Both the position numbers and the translations under genes were made by a program. This document shows, piece after piece, positions 12,743 to 26,324 of a DNA stretch of 64,000 bases (its first letter is position 1; the number at the start of each line of letters is the position of its first letter). A model generated the notes under the pieces. The model ran no database searches, was not told where the DNA came from, and worked only from the letters and a program-made list of their open reading frames with translations. Source of the DNA: Acorus gramineus (lineage: Eukaryota; Streptophyta; Magnoliopsida; Acorales; Acoraceae); the NCBI GenBank assembly GCA_030737835.1, contig CM060849.1, positions 18,704,579-18,768,578 on the forward strand. Direction: 5' to 3'.

Positions 12743-15700
12743 TCAGCTGTTGTTTGGTGGATGCCTTTTATGCTTGCTCTGTACAAGGTCTAGAAGGAAG
12801 TCTGTGAATATGTGCTCATATCCAGGCATTTTACCATACCCTGCAAGAGTTTGAAGAAGTCTTTGTTTCAGGAAGGTTCACATGAAAACAAGAGAAGTGA
12901 ATTGGGTTTGACCCAAAAAGCAGCATAGAAATGTCCAGAGATGTATTTGTGCCGGTGAATAAAAACTAGATTCACCAACCAGGAAAGTAGTTGATGTCGA
13001 TGACGTAAAAACGATCCCTGGTCCCATGTTCCCTGATCATATCAATATTGAACAGATGAAGACCCTGCACTCCAAGAACATACGAAAAGAATTGAGGGGA
13101 AAAAAACACACTGGTGACTTATATAAGATGTGTAAAGCAAGGAAGAACCGATACTTACCAATCGACGACGCAGCTCTCTCGCAAGTTTCTCAAGCAAAGG
13201 GCGAGGGGGAAGCTCTGCAGCAACAAATACAAACAAATAACCAAGGAAATTAATTTCTTCCCACTTACTCTGGTGGTTAAGAAATTATTGTTGGATTTAC
13301 CAGCTATACAAGGGTCAAGATCTGCATCATCGGCTGAAGCTGCAGCACTAGAAACCCTTGGGAACTGAAAGACACCAGCATTGTTCAAAAGCTCTCGCTT
13401 ATTCACATCTGGGAGGGAAAATCGGCGGACGACCTTTATAGCTTCCCCAACTATGTAAACCTTGAAGAGAACACCACCTGCGAATGGTGGCACACGTTGT
13501 AAACAATTGCATTACATATGTTATCTGACAAAAAACAACATGGTTGGTATAGTGTTAACCATGATTGACAAATTCCTGGAGAACCAAGGGGGGTTCCAAC
13601 AATGAAAGGGACAGTTGATCATAAGCAAGAGAAAGTTCATGCGATTTTGCACTTCCATCCACGACCAGTGGCTTGGCAACTGAAACAAAAATGAACAAGT
13701 AGCATAAATAATTTTATTCCTTTTAAAAATAAGAAACAAGTAAACTTAAATGAATTGCTGTCCTTGGAATACGAATGATATAATGAGGTGGGTAAAACAT
13801 ATTATCTAAATGATTTGTATCATTATGCATAACAAAACCATCTTTCTAGGCAAGTCAGCCCAACAGAACTTTCTTGGGTTTGATATCTTATCAAAAAATT
13901 TAAAAATACTCATTAAGTTTTGCTTATTTATAAAGACACTTCAAACAAAACAAAAGGCCAGAATAAAAGTAATCAAGTCAACGAAACTAAATTCTTCATG
14001 GAGCGGCTTCTGATAGAGTGCACACAGCATTGATTCTTCATGGGGCGGCTTCTGGTACACAGCATTCTTCAGGTTTCTTACTAATACAGTCACTTTAGAC
14101 CGAGTAAATACCAAATCAATTTAATTACAAAGCATGGATTAAAAAAAAAGATAGCAAAACTTTTAGACTACAAAAGGAAACTTACAATGCTGAAATAGAT
14201 TATGACCCTTACAATAAGACTGCTCTTCCATTCTATATTGCCCGACTGATCTGTAAGGGCCCTATGATCTACAACAAAAAAAATAAAATAAAATGAAAGG
14301 TAACATGGCCGGCTGGCCCTAAGATTACATTCTATTACAGTACTACTACATATACTCACAGTGAACAATAATATATAAATTAAAAACAATTTATAGTAAT
14401 TTGACGGCAAGTGCAAATGGTATGCAGGAAAAACAGAATTACCCAAGGGTAGCATAAGCCCAGCTCTGGTAACTGCATCAGGGATGGATGATGGATCTTT
14501 CTTAATAACTAGTTGTCGAGGAACACCAACTTTTCCTGCAAAACAAGGCAAAATAATATTGAGGAGTAAATTCAATTGATATCGGAAGCATCATTTTCTT
14601 TTAATCCTTGAAAGAATTCAGACAAAACACACTGGCAACTACTATAAACTTCTTATATGCTTCCCATAGACATATGTTTCATCTAAATAAATTAGCTTCA
14701 AGAGGATGAACTAGATTCCCAAAAAGAACATATAAAATAATTGAAAAGAAATTACCATGTTTGTCCGACAAGTTGAGATCTGCTACATCCTGGAGCATGG
14801 ATTGGCGATTATGTACATGTTGGATGGCATCTGGAGGGTCAAGCACAGTAACTTCCGGATGTGTCTGCCCATAATCCTTCAAACAAACAAAATAGGTAAT
14901 CAACATAATAATTCCATTATGACCAGCCAAAAAAACATAATATTTCTGTGCACTAATAGATTATATACACAAAATTGTCACATAAATCAAATTAACAGGA
15001 AAGTATTATTAACAGAAAAATGAATAGATACTCAAAATCAATAAAGTTCCGGAGCAAATAAAAATTTGACTTGAAGTTATCGCCACATTTGTAAACCTCA
15101 GGAACTGATTTGTTTAAAACAATGACATGGACAGAATAACAGTCCATGAAAACAAAAACGTGAAAAGATAACAGACACACAAACATATAATTTTAAGAAA
15201 TCATAATTATTTCACAAACAGTATAAAAACACGTAAAAGATGAAGCGATTCATTTCAACACCCAAACAGATCACAATGAACCCGCTCAATACCATATTAG
15301 CTGGTCAAAGAAGGTGCAATTCCTCATTTTCTGGATATCTCGAGGCTTCACCTTTTGACTCATCATGAATCAGCATTCAGGAAAGCAAAAAAGATTCGGC
15401 AATTATGTTAGCCGATGATAAGTTCTCTGCTCTAAGCTCTTCTTGGTCAGCCATCCATTTATACAACATGTTTAACCATCAATGTGGGAAATTGGGAACA
15501 ATATCATAACACCATGATGCGATTGCTTTTTCAAAAAAGAAGTCATCCATATTAATCAGTCCATCAATGCTTGTTGGAGTTTTCTTTAACTAACCTCAAG
15601 GATCTGACACCATTCTTTCCCAGTCAACTGTAGAGAAAACAAACATTAATCAGGAGATAGACACCCATAAGATTAAATGGAGATTAAAAACAACAAAAGG

Positions 15701-17424
15701 CATTGATCAACCAAAAAGAAAAGAAAACAATATAAACTCCATAAAGTCCTTAACATCAAAATCAGCAGAAAACAAATTATTATTAGCCTCTACTGACCTT
15801 ATGAAGGACAATGTCAAAGGGACCTTGATCTGAGAGTGGTCTGTGGTGATCAATGGCAACAAATATTATCCCTTTTTTCCTGCACCACATTTTCAGGTTC
15901 ATAAAATTAGTTATTGTGGAAATACATGTAATAATAACAGAGTTGAGCAACAATTTAGAAGAGCTGAGGCTGCAAAGTCTTCTCATATCACTTGGCCCAC
16001 AAAAAGAAAAATATGATACATACAAATAAAGCAGACTGTATAACTACGTGATTATATAAATTGTTAATCAATTAAATTTAGAAAGTAAATCGGTCTATGG
16101 CTTTGTTCTCACAAGGCTATCAACGTCACACAATACATAAATCACTGTAGATCTGTAAAATACCATACAGTGTTTATGTTAATATATACAAAAAAAAAAA
16201 AAAAAAATGTATACAGATTCTTCCACTTTCTGGTGCCTTTCCCCACAAAGACTGAAAATGCATACATTTCAGGTTGAAATAATTATCAATCTATCAGCTG
16301 ACTTAGCAGATATATCATCTTTTTATAAATTTTCAGTAGTTTTCCATGGTGATCATCTTCTAGCTGTACTCATAGTGGAAAAAAGGATAGAAAATAAATA
16401 TTTCTTATATTGTGGAGCACTATATGGTGTATAATGCACAACAAAACTTTCACTGTAGTCAAAAAGTCTATCCGACCATGTCCTGATACTCAAATTTCTG
16501 ACGGCATAGCATAACATACCAAGGCAAGGAACCCATAAGATTCCCAACACCTATTATTCCGTTGACTTGTTAAACAAACTTCACACCAATTGCCAAATTT
16601 TCATTTTAAAACAAAAAAAATAGTGAATCAAAATCTCCTTCTGAAGCAAATATAATTATCAACGGTTCCTTAAACTAAACAGCAACACCAAAATCAGCAT
16701 AAAATAATCCGTTATATTTTTAATCAACTCAAACATTACAGAATCACAGTAATTCAACAGTACCCATCAAATAAACTACTTTCGGGAGAGAGAAAAAAGT
16801 GAAAAGGAAAGATTTTGGAAGAAGCAAGCATAACAAACCATTGAAAAAAAAAAAAAAAAAACAAACAAGAGCACCTTCACTGACAGACTGCCAACAGCAA
16901 GGAGTAAATTAAAAAAAAAAGCTCAAATCTTTGATTGAATATAAAGGAATCCCAAACTTGTTTGAGAAAAAAAATAAGGGAATCCAGGACTTCTTTAACA
17001 AAAATAAAAAATAATAATGAAAAACAGGGTTGGCATGTCATGCAATCTAGCCATGATATCGGCCAGGGCCCCTCCAAAAAACCTACAGTTATAGAAACAA
17101 AGCCAAATGAAACATTGAAAAATAAAAATGGAAATAATGAAATCGGGCATCTGCAAACGAACGGTCGAGATCATACCTAGCTAATCCTTCGAGCTTGGGC
17201 TGCAAGAAGCTCTTCACCTTTTTTGACGTCAAAGCATACCCAACGACGAGTTTCTGCTGCTGATAAGCTCCGGAGATCATCGTCGAATACAGAGACTGCG
17301 ACGTGACCCTCTCGTTATCCTTCTCAACTTCATTTTCAAAACCGTTCTCTTCTTTCAACCTCACATGTCCCCCATTCTCCTTCTCTCCTTCATTCTTGCA
17401 CGCGTTCTCTTCTTTCAACCTCAT
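12743..17424 (-). CDS. ITPK3: inositol-tetrakisphosphate 1-kinase, ITPK2/3 type
   Basis: Phosphorylates inositol polyphosphates at the 1 position on the route to phytate, using an ATP-grasp fold; cytosolic or nuclear. Ten exons in transcript order: 17177-17424, 15798-15879, 15595-15627, 14756-14876, 14443-14535, 13560-13679, 13301-13477, 13159-13214, 12980-13064 and 12743-12840. All introns are GT-AG and the sum is 1113 nt, 370 residues. Recognised blocks are [117 protein letters not shown] and [18 protein letters not shown]; the last holds the metal-binding Asp and Asn. The multi-exon layout and MRL start match Arabidopsis ITPK3/ITPK2 better than intronless ITPK1. The first 40 residues are a tandem duplication of 20 residues (see findings). 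A telo-box AAACCCTAA lies at 17539-17547 in the upstream leader. Confidence 0.93.
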
Positions 17425-17559
17425 ATGTTCCGAACCAACAATTTACAGATTCAATGTCGATTTTTAGGACTCGAACGTCGTTATAGTTCTTTCAGGGCAA
17501 AAAAAAAAAAAGGGGATGAAATCGGTGTTTTAGAACCGAAACCCTAATTTTTCATTAAA

Positions 17560-18049
17560 AACTCTTTCAGTTAAAGCAAAACGAGCCGGAGGAGACGATA
17601 GGGAGGGGAAGGGACCTGTATTTGTAGAGCGAGATAGAGAGCAAGTGTGCGTTTCCACAACTACCCTTTCCATTTGAAATTATTTACTGGGACTTGCCAT
17701 CCAGGTTGCCCAGCGAGTGGTGGCTCTGGCACCATTCCGGGGCCACAATAAACTAATCGTCTCCGTCTCAATTTTCGTGATTTAAAAAAAAAAAAAAATT
17801 TGTTTTTTTGAAAAATCAGAAGTTGCATTAGTTTAATGTAATTGTAACACGTGCATCACGTACGCCGTACATTCTGTCGATCAACGGCCATAAGTGCCCC
17901 ATTTAGCTAGGACGAAATGACTAGAGCCAGTGCGATAACTTTTGGGGCACCGATATTCCACACCTTTGTAAAAGCCATTCACCGCACTTCTTCAAAAAAA
18001 AAGATAAAAAATTCAAAATGTCGGTGTTTTTTTTTTTTTTTTTTTCAAA
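17560..18049. other. upstream region of ITPK gene
   Basis: Promoter and flanking DNA of the minus-strand ITPK gene. It contains T/A homopolymer tracts (about 17783-17797 and 18025-18045). No clear TATA box was identified. Confidence 0.5.
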
Positions 18050-19228
18050 AAGGAGTGAATCCATCTCAACCTATTTAATTTTGTAAAATCATTTTATTAT
18101 GTCGCAGGTTGACATCACAGCGTTAAATTAATCACAAAGATCTAAGACTCTCTCTGTGGTCCATTTGATTTTGTGTAATCATCAGTTATATATTTTGTTC
18201 GATACCACATAGTCGAACAAGTCACAGAAACATAATGTTTTCTCTGCGACCCATTCGACTTTGTGAAATCGTTCATTATGTCATAGGTCGACATTATAAA
18301 GTCGAATTAGTCACAGAGACCTAAGGTCCTCTCTACGACTCATTCGACTTTGTGTTTTAAACAATGCGTCCACGTGTTATGATGTTCTCAGTGAAATGAT
18401 ATTTTCAAACAATAGTGCGTTGTTCAGTATCATGAAAGACTGATCAAATGATGTAATGTTTGGATATCTCTTTGTAAAGTTGTCTATAGAAAGTGTCTTA
18501 AGTTTTTGTGACCAGTTCAAATATTTGATGTCGACATGTGACATAATGGCAATATATTAAAAACCAAACCGTTCAATGAACCAGAAAAATAAACGAGTCA
18601 GTTCAACTGTTGGGTCAATCAGATTTAAACCGTGACATACTTATAATATAATAATTTTTTTAATTATCATTACTAAATAAAAATATAAAATATTTTAGAA
18701 AATCTTTGCATAAATGTTTTACTTAACATCATAGCATGATTTTTGTATATAAAATTTAAACTTTTTATTAGATTTCATATTTTAATAAGTAGTTAATCAC
18801 AATTTATATGAATAAATAATCATTCAATATAATCAACCCATAACCGGTTCACAAAAATCATTGCTTCAATCGGTGGGTTGATTGAATTTTATCGATTTTT
18901 TATATCATCGTTTTATATGGATAAACCGAACCAGAAATCAAAGCGGGTGAATGTTTAACTGGTTCAACCATACAGGTCGGGTTGGGTTTTAAAACATTGC
19001 ATAATTGATGACTTCACATAGTCGAATGGGTCACAGAGAGAGCATTAGGTTTCTATGACCTATTCGACTATATGACATCGAACGAAGTATAACTAACGAC
19101 TACACAAAATTGAATGGGTTGCAGAGAGGACCTTAAGTCTTTGTGATCAGTTTGACTCTGTGATGTTGACCTGTAACATAATGGATGATTTTAAAAAGTT
19201 AAATAAATCGGGATGGATTTACCTCTTA
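18050..19228. mobile_element. long-TIR foldback element, interrupted by a nested MITE
   Basis: Left arm (about 18050-18282) and right arm (about 19005-19228) are long inverted repeats. The reverse complement of the right arm follows the left arm nearly base for base from AATCCATC through GACATCACAG, ATCACAAAGA and ACCCATTCGACT, at an estimated 80% identity by eye. Further degenerate copies of the CACAGAGACCTAAGG/CATTCGACTTTGTG motif lie at 18283-18355. No transposase frame is present, so it is non-autonomous. Target-site duplication is unclear because both ends abut T/A tracts. The element is split by the MITE at 18550-18999. Confidence 0.7.
18550..18999. mobile_element. nested MITE with CAAT-TTAAAA-type inverted ends
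   Basis: About 450 bp. The left end, CAATATATTAAAAACCAAACC, and the reverse complement of the right end, CAATGTTTTAAAACCCAACC, form a terminal inverted repeat that continues to a shared GTTCAA/GGTTGAACC region. The flanks CATAATGG (18542-18549) and CATAATTG (19000-19007) match at 7 of 8 positions, consistent with an old 8-bp target duplication. Removing the insert restores the ACATAATGGATGATTT-like context seen in the host element at 19180. The element is non-autonomous. Confidence 0.7.
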
Positions 19229-19229
19229 A

Positions 19230-22200
19230 AAAAATTACATTCTTATTTTTTTTTTTTTTTTAGAGGTGGGTTGAAGAACTTTATCGTGTGAAAGTATCGG
19301 TCCACTAACTTTTTGTTGGTGGATTCGGGTGTCTCCATTTTTATTTTATTTTTTAACTACTTTTAACATGTTAAAGTTACATGTGATTTCCGACACGTTT
19401 TGTTTATAGTCTGTTAGTGAGAGGGGACGCGTATCGTTACTGATAGATGTGATAATGACATCTATCTTTTGAATGGGTAGCACATTTGAAGGCTTTAGTT
19501 TTGTATCAGAAGTCAACACGGCAACCCATAAACCAGAGGAAAGACATTAGTCCGTATATGAGTGCTGATCCGCTGGAAACTTTTTAAAATATTTTGATTA
19601 TGTCCACCATTAAAAGATACATACATTATTTATCATTTTTAATATAAATATTTTTTTATGATTTACGTGAGAAAGTAAGGAGTTCTCACAATCTGTTAAG
19701 TGTCATGAACGTCAGATATTGTTTGAAGTGCTAATGAGTTTTATAAGATGAAAATTGATTTCTAGCTACTAAGGGCCTAGTATAAGATGTATCATATCAT
19801 TGGTTACATATTAGATTTGGGTAAGATTAGCCACTTGACGGATAGTTTTGTCAGGTGGTGGCTGTAGGAGTTGAATCTGTCAATGACTCACAACAACTCA
19901 AGTTGTAACCCTCACAACATGGTTTAGGAGAATGTGCTTATGAGAGGTCACATATGAACTCGAGTGAGTCATAAATAGTTATAATAAATATCATGTGATG
20001 ATCTACGTTGACTCTTATAACTAATAAATAGGATATACAGAATACAACATTCAAAAGAATCATCTAACTTAAGTTTAGGCATCACTACACTGTTGTCTTA
20101 ATTCAAACATTCTTCTGATGTACACCTCACACTCTTTTTATAGAGTTTTTCATGCTCTACGTGACTGATTCACATCACTCACTTTCTGTCATCAAATATG
20201 TCCAAGTTTTAGTTATTAGATCAACTTCCTTATTCCATCTCCGACCGATATATGCCCATCAGTAACACTAAACCGTAAGATCTGGATCCCAATCACCGGC
20301 AACAAGAAGAAGCGGTGGTGTTTTTTTTTTTTTTGGATCGGAGAGACTTTAGTGACTGATTTTACGATTAAGTTGAAAATGCTACATTTGCACGTTTATT
20401 CTGATTCCACTTAAATTTTTTTTGAATAATCATTAACAAATGGATAGGTAAATCAGTGTCAAAACTCAAAACCCAATTGATACCAATATAAAAAAAAAAG
20501 AAGAATGAACACTGTAATAATACCTACCGACAGACGGACAGACATGGAAAGCGAAGGATCTTATAAAGAAACTGGAGCTGATAAGCATGTCTGGTTTCGT
20601 CGGAGGCCAGCCGTGTCCGTCTGGCCCACTACGGGACAGTATATAAAAAAAGGGGGGAAAAAAAAAGAATCTCTGCGGACCCACCTGATGAACGGCCCAG
20701 ATCTACGGAGGTTCGGTGGACTTTAGAAATGGTGGTTGGAACAGTGAACCCGCGGACCATTGTAAGAGTGGTAACAGTGTCACCCACTCGAGTCCCCAAC
20801 TATGTTGGTCAACAGGAAAGAGAAAAAAAAAAACACTATAAAAAGGCAGCACTTTCATCTCCAAAGACAACAACGTCGGTCGTGCTTCTTCTTTTTTTTT
20901 TAATGTTGACGGCTGAGGGTTTAATATTACCTTCACCAAGTAATTCTTATTTAACATCATTCATGATTTTCAGTCATTTGGACTTGATTTCTTCATTGGT
21001 GGCAATGGAAAATATAATTCAATTAATATTGGTGTTAATTAATGCTATCACATGATCCAAATCATATATAGTGTTTACTGCAAACCAACAAGTTGATGAT
21101 AGATTTTGAAGAGCAGCGACATCAGATTGCCGCAAAATTCAAGTTGATAGATCTCGGTCGATTGATATCTAATAAGTGGTCGTCCATGGATCAGTAAGGG
21201 AAAGCTACATCTGCTTCCCACCCTTACCACATGAAACTTGTGCAGAGAAAGAGTGAACAAGATCGGTTCATTGTTTCTGTCCACAATGGAATCCATTTGT
21301 TGCTCGACGACAATCGGTCCTGCATCTTTAAATAGTCCCTCCACATGAAATCAAAATTATATATTGTGTATATTATATCATTATTTCTTTTTTCACAAAC
21401 AAATGTGAATCTGGTGATTGAGTGATACCAAATCTATATCGCCAGTAGTCGCAATCTTTGTGGTGTCCACGTGGGAAGATATTTTTCTTTTTCTTTGGCT
21501 ACAAAGCTATTGGGGGGTAGAATATGTATATCTTATTTTGTTGACTATATCATTCTTTCCATTTTTATATAAAACTTTTGAAGATTCTCCATGTTTTGGG
21601 AATATTCAGATATCATCAAAACATCTTGAAGACAGGACTGTTTGTTCCTATGAAAATTTATTATCTTCGAACATTGCAATACATGGAAAAAAAAAATAGT
21701 AATACATAATTATACAAATGCATGTGTATTTTTTTTCTTATTTCGAATTTTAAAGGTATGTTTTTAATTTGCAGCTCTGCTTTTGCTTACGACATATATC
21801 AAAAGGCTTGGTTTTCTGTAAATCTTGGAAAGTAGGATAGCCATCGTTCCGCCGGTCGATATAAAGATAACAACCGCCCAAAATGAAATGAATAGAGATA
21901 TCAGGACTTTATGATAAAATTTGTTGATGTTACACAAATTTATGATAGATAAAAAAAATATAGTGGTTTGTCTCAATAAAGTCATAGGATATTGATATAG
22001 ATGGTTCAAGGCTGGTCCCCAAACCCAGTTCAAGTTGGCAGCATCAGACAAGCTCCCAATCGAGGCTGCCTTGATATAAATATAAATTAAGCTAGCGTTC
22101 TTATAAAACCTTTTTTTGGTTAGGTTATGAACCCATTTGGGACAAAAAATTCCTGATATGTTAAGATGTTCTGATCAATCCACTGCCTTCTAAGGGATTA

Positions 22201-22849
22201 GTTTTAAATTGGTCTCCTTTTGATGAATCTTTTATAGCCATTGTGGTTGTGTAAGATGGGTCCAACTGCCAACAACTTTTCCTCTATATGTGTGTGTATA
22301 TATAGTAGATTAGAATGGTTGGGTTGTCCACTGTCGAAACTGCTCAAACTTTTCTGGAAAAGAACAAGATTTTTATAGAAAAAATACTAGAATTTGCTTT
22401 TGGCTTTTGAAATGGATAACATCTTCATTTTTTATCACATTAAACTATCTATAAAATTAATAATATCAAATTTGTACACTGTGGGAAGACAGATCCAGAT
22501 TCACGTAGAAGAAGGATAATCATGTAAGGGACAACAATGATGTCCAACTAGGACATCCAATGCAAACACTTGTTTATCTAAAAGCAAACCCAAGTTGTAG
22601 TTGATACAAGCTGGACATTGTACACCAAAATAATCAATAAATTTATTAGACTTCTTGTTTTTGGTATATTGATAGATCAGATGTTCTAATTTTTAATGTG
22701 CAATCAGAGCCTGAGAATAAGAGATAAGGTCAGTGACAGTAGTATCAGTCTTTCCTTCTACTCAACATGAAGAACTAAATTTAAATACTGTGCTTTACAA
22801 CTAAAAGCACATCAAGTCATTTATATTTGATATTGTTCATACTTGTAAA
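19230..22849. other. long intergenic region, no supported gene
   Basis: About 3.6 kb of AT-rich DNA. Short open frames (for example 20505-20726, 20729-21055, minus 21075-21344, minus 21764-22051) have no recognisable domain or splice structure. A TATA-like ACTATAAAAAGGC at about 20836 is followed by a plausible leader, but no coding sequence follows. The tract is probably decayed repeat DNA. Confidence 0.55.
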
Positions 22850-23425
22850 TAGGCCTGTCAACGGGTTGGATCAGGGTGGACCCGGACTCGACCCGTTTGA
22901 TTGTTGGGTTCTTCGGGTCAGATCCATATCGGGTCTTGGGTCGGGTTGACCCATTAACAAATCTAGGCCAGGTAAAGAGAGGTTGATGAACTTCTTAAAG
23001 GTCTACAATAACTTCATTTTTTTTTCTTTTTAATAGTCTAGTATATTATAAATAGTTCTTCACTATTTTGATTTTTTAATGTTTAATAAGGGAACATTTG
23101 AAATACAGTTTGAATTATTATACTTTTTTGTGAAGTCAAAAAGTTGTAAAAGTATTTCAAATGTTTAAAATTTTAAATGATTATTCAATATTTAGTTATA
23201 CATGTTTGGTTGAATCATGAATGTTAGGTTGGATCATAAATAAAAAAAAATCACATAATATCTGAGTTGGGTCAATCGGGTCCAACGGGTTCATAGGATC
23301 GGGTCAAGGTGGACCCAGATCCGACCCGTTTTGATTGTCGGGTTCCTCGAGTCTGGTATTTACGCATTTTATCGGATCAGGTTCGCGTCGAATTCAAATC
23401 GACCCGTGAACCGTTGACAGGCCTA
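22850..23425. mobile_element. hAT-like MITE, TIR TAGGCCTGTCAACGG
   Basis: A 576-bp element whose ends are perfect inverted repeats, TAGGCCTGTCAACGG at 22850 and CCGTTGACAGGCCTA ending at 23425. Flanks CTTGTAAA (22842-22849) and CTTGTAAG (23426-23433) form an 8-bp target duplication with one mismatch, as expected of hAT elements. Both subterminal regions are rich in GGGTC/GACCC motifs. No transposase frame is present. Confidence 0.88.
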
Positions 23426-23433
23426 CTTGTAAG

Positions 23434-26000
23434 TGCTCAAAAGTCCTGTTACATGCCTAGCTCTGTTAACTGTGTGACATATTTCATAGGCTTTGCTGCT
23501 TATACTTCAGTGGTCTGTGCATTAGAAGTTTAGAACTCATGGAATATTCCACTCACCCACTTCTGATAAACTAAAATTCAAAGCTACACCAATCACTTCA
23601 ACTTGACACATTCGATCCCTTTCTGCCCCTCTTAAGTCTACTACTGGCGCACTAAGATACACGTTAAGCACATGTTTATTTTTATCGATAACAAGAATAG
23701 TAGCATCTTATCTACATGTTAGGTTTCGGTCACTACATGATTCCCAAGGTTAAAACCGTGGTGGCCGGACATGAGGACTTTACCTGACTGGATTGAAATG
23801 GTTGAATTGAAATGTGGCGTTTCTGTTCCTTTCAAAGTCATCAAGATATGGTTGTCGCAGAGAGGGCCGGCCGGCCTCAGAATTGAATTTTTTGAATGTA
23901 TCACAGATGAAATTTTAAAGTAATGTCTCATATATTATTATAAAAAAAATCTAAATTGTTTTAATCTTACACACTACCAATATTATTAAATAGATATATA
24001 ATATTATATGATTATTTAAATTAAAATATTATACAGTATCATATGCACTTAATAAAATAAAAAAAATAAATTTTAAAATTGAAATGTTTATTGGATTATG
24101 GTTAGAGAGATTTAGGGAGAAGAGAAATTTTAAGCTTGATTTTGGAATATCAAAAATGTAGTTTGTTGAGAGAGATTAATCAAAGTAACACATTTTATTG
24201 TATATTTTATTGAATCCACTGAATAAATGGTTCTTAGTAGCCCTTGTTGGGTGGGAGCCCTAGTTGTCTTGATTGTCTTGCCCCAGGGTTGGCTCTGGGT
24301 ATATTTGTTTGAGTTGGGTTGTGCATTATTATACAAATAAACTACTTATAGCCCTGTTTGGATTCTGGTAGATTCTATGTTTAAAAAGTTAATGATTCTC
24401 AAACGCGAATTGATCCAAACACATTTTCAACGTTTAGTTTTTCAAACCATTGTCTTACATTTTTAGGTTACAAAAATTTAATAATTAAAAAGCTAATAAA
24501 ATAACGATTTTCAAAAACTGAGTTTAGAATGTAGGGTTTTAAGAATTCCAATGTCTTAATCTCACGTCCAAATGCACCTTTAAGCTTTATTAAAACCGAG
24601 TTCCAAACATTGATTTTTCAAATATTTGTCTCTTTTTAAAAAACATTGTTTCAAAAGATTTTCAAAAACAGTCGTACTTGTAAAACACAAAAACAGTCGT
24701 ACTTGTAAAATATTGCCAGAAATTTTAATGAATAAAACACAAAAAATACAAAAACAGTCGTACTTGTAAAAAATCAATTGGATCCATATTTTACGTTCTC
24801 ACCGAAGAATCCGTTCAAACAAGAATACAGATTTACTAGTTTAGAAAAAAGTGACATTGTTTTATTAGAAAGTAAGGAAAAAAAAAAAATAATAATTCTT
24901 TGACCATCTAGAATTTTAGTGTTTTTGTTAAATAATAAAAATAAAAAAAAATCATCACTTTTTTCCTCCCATTTTGTCTCGTTAGAAAATTTTTCCCACC
25001 TTACCATTCCTGTGCTTAATATAAAAAATGAAACGGGCTCTTGGCTTCCTCATTTGTAATGTTGCTGATGGAGACAAGAAAAAAAAAATCAAGGAGAAAT
25101 CATTTATGTATGGACGAGTGCAATGTTTAATGCTTTTCTATTTGAATCTTCGTCACCAGAAACTTATCAATCATATCAGTTATACATCAATCTCTTACCT
25201 TTTAATTTGTCAATGACGAGGGAATGGGAATGGGAATGGGAGATTGAGTTGATTAATTACCTCTCTAATGATTGGTGAGTTATGATTTTAAAATAAATAC
25301 TTTTCAACCACTCCATCTTTCATAATCTAATCGACTAATCCACATAGCTGAAAGAGAATGGCCAGTTAAAATATCCTCTTTTGCATATGAGACCTCAACC
25401 TGACTTTGTAAAACTCACTTCACTTAACATTAGGGCAGGAGGAACAACTCTGTATATACAATTATTTTGATAGTTTAAAATACAGTTTTATATATCAGAT
25501 TAGTCTCATCTACTAACTTTATCTAGATATATATTTTTTAAATTTTTTTTTATATTTTCTATAAATAATATAATTTAATTAATTAAAATATGTATTTCAT
25601 ATTTTATAAAAACATATATATCATTTAACATAATTTTTTTAAAAATAAAAATAAGTGCGTTAATAAGTGTAACATTTTCCTTGGTGCAGTGAAGCCCGGT
25701 GGACTCTGTGAGATTGATGGGGTTCAACTGTTCAAGGCTTCAAGCTACTGGACAAGAAGTTCATGGGCCGGCCCAAGTAAAACCGACTGGTAGTTTAGTT
25801 TATTAACGAGGGATCTGGCATGATAGCAGACGAGGTCCGCGTGGTTAGTCAATGAAGTGCCACGTTTCAATAACGCATATCAAATATGTTATTTAATTTC
25901 CGTTATACTGTCCCGCCCGATACTCCTAAAAAGACGTGGCCAGAAACCCACACGGAAAGGCCAAGTTCTCTATCGTTAACACCCTCTTCTTATTATCCAC
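23434..26000. other. intergenic region with short repeats
   Basis: AT-rich spacer upstream of the plus-strand gene at 26325. It includes a possible decayed MITE at about 24350-24585 with imperfect ends (GCCCTGTTTGGAT against GGTGCATTTGGAC) and the short repeats at 24665-24771. Very AT-rich between 25440 and 25680. No gene is supported. Confidence 0.55.
24665..24771. repeat. three copies of a short CAGTCGTACTTGTAAAA motif
   Basis: ACAAAAACAGTCGTACTTGT followed by AAAA occurs twice in direct succession (about 24665-24710) and a third time at about 24749-24771. The copies are nearly identical. They may be a young local expansion; function unknown. Confidence 0.75.
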
Positions 26001-26324
26001 TCAAGGATTCTCCGTCTCTCGCAAAAATGATGACCGGATATCACAGGTGAACATCAACGAATAATGACGAGAGGATACTGTGTAGTGTGTACGTAGACTC
26101 GTCTAAAATGGATCTCCAAATACGAAAAGCAATAAAAATAATTAAAAAAAACGAATTTGTTCGTCTTCCGATTCTGCGGGAATCTTTGCTTTATCTCGAA
26201 TTTCTGGAGATAGTCGCCGCGTCTTTTGCTCCATTGTTCCCGTTGAAGCGAATAGTGAAGAAGATAAAAAAAGCGAACAGAAGAAGCACATAAAAAAAAG
26301 GGTTTGGGAAGGCATCACCATATC

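Noticed and set aside
20836..20890. orphan TATA box and leader
   Set aside because: ACTATAAAAAGGC is a fair TATA box, but no coding sequence or conserved product follows within 300 bp.
21075..22051. minus-strand frames of 89 and 95 codons
   Set aside because: No known domain, no splice structure and no promoter; the surrounding DNA looks decayed.
26304..26324. upstream extension of the plastid protein
   Set aside because: The open frame begins at TTG, not ATG; the first true ATG is at 26325.
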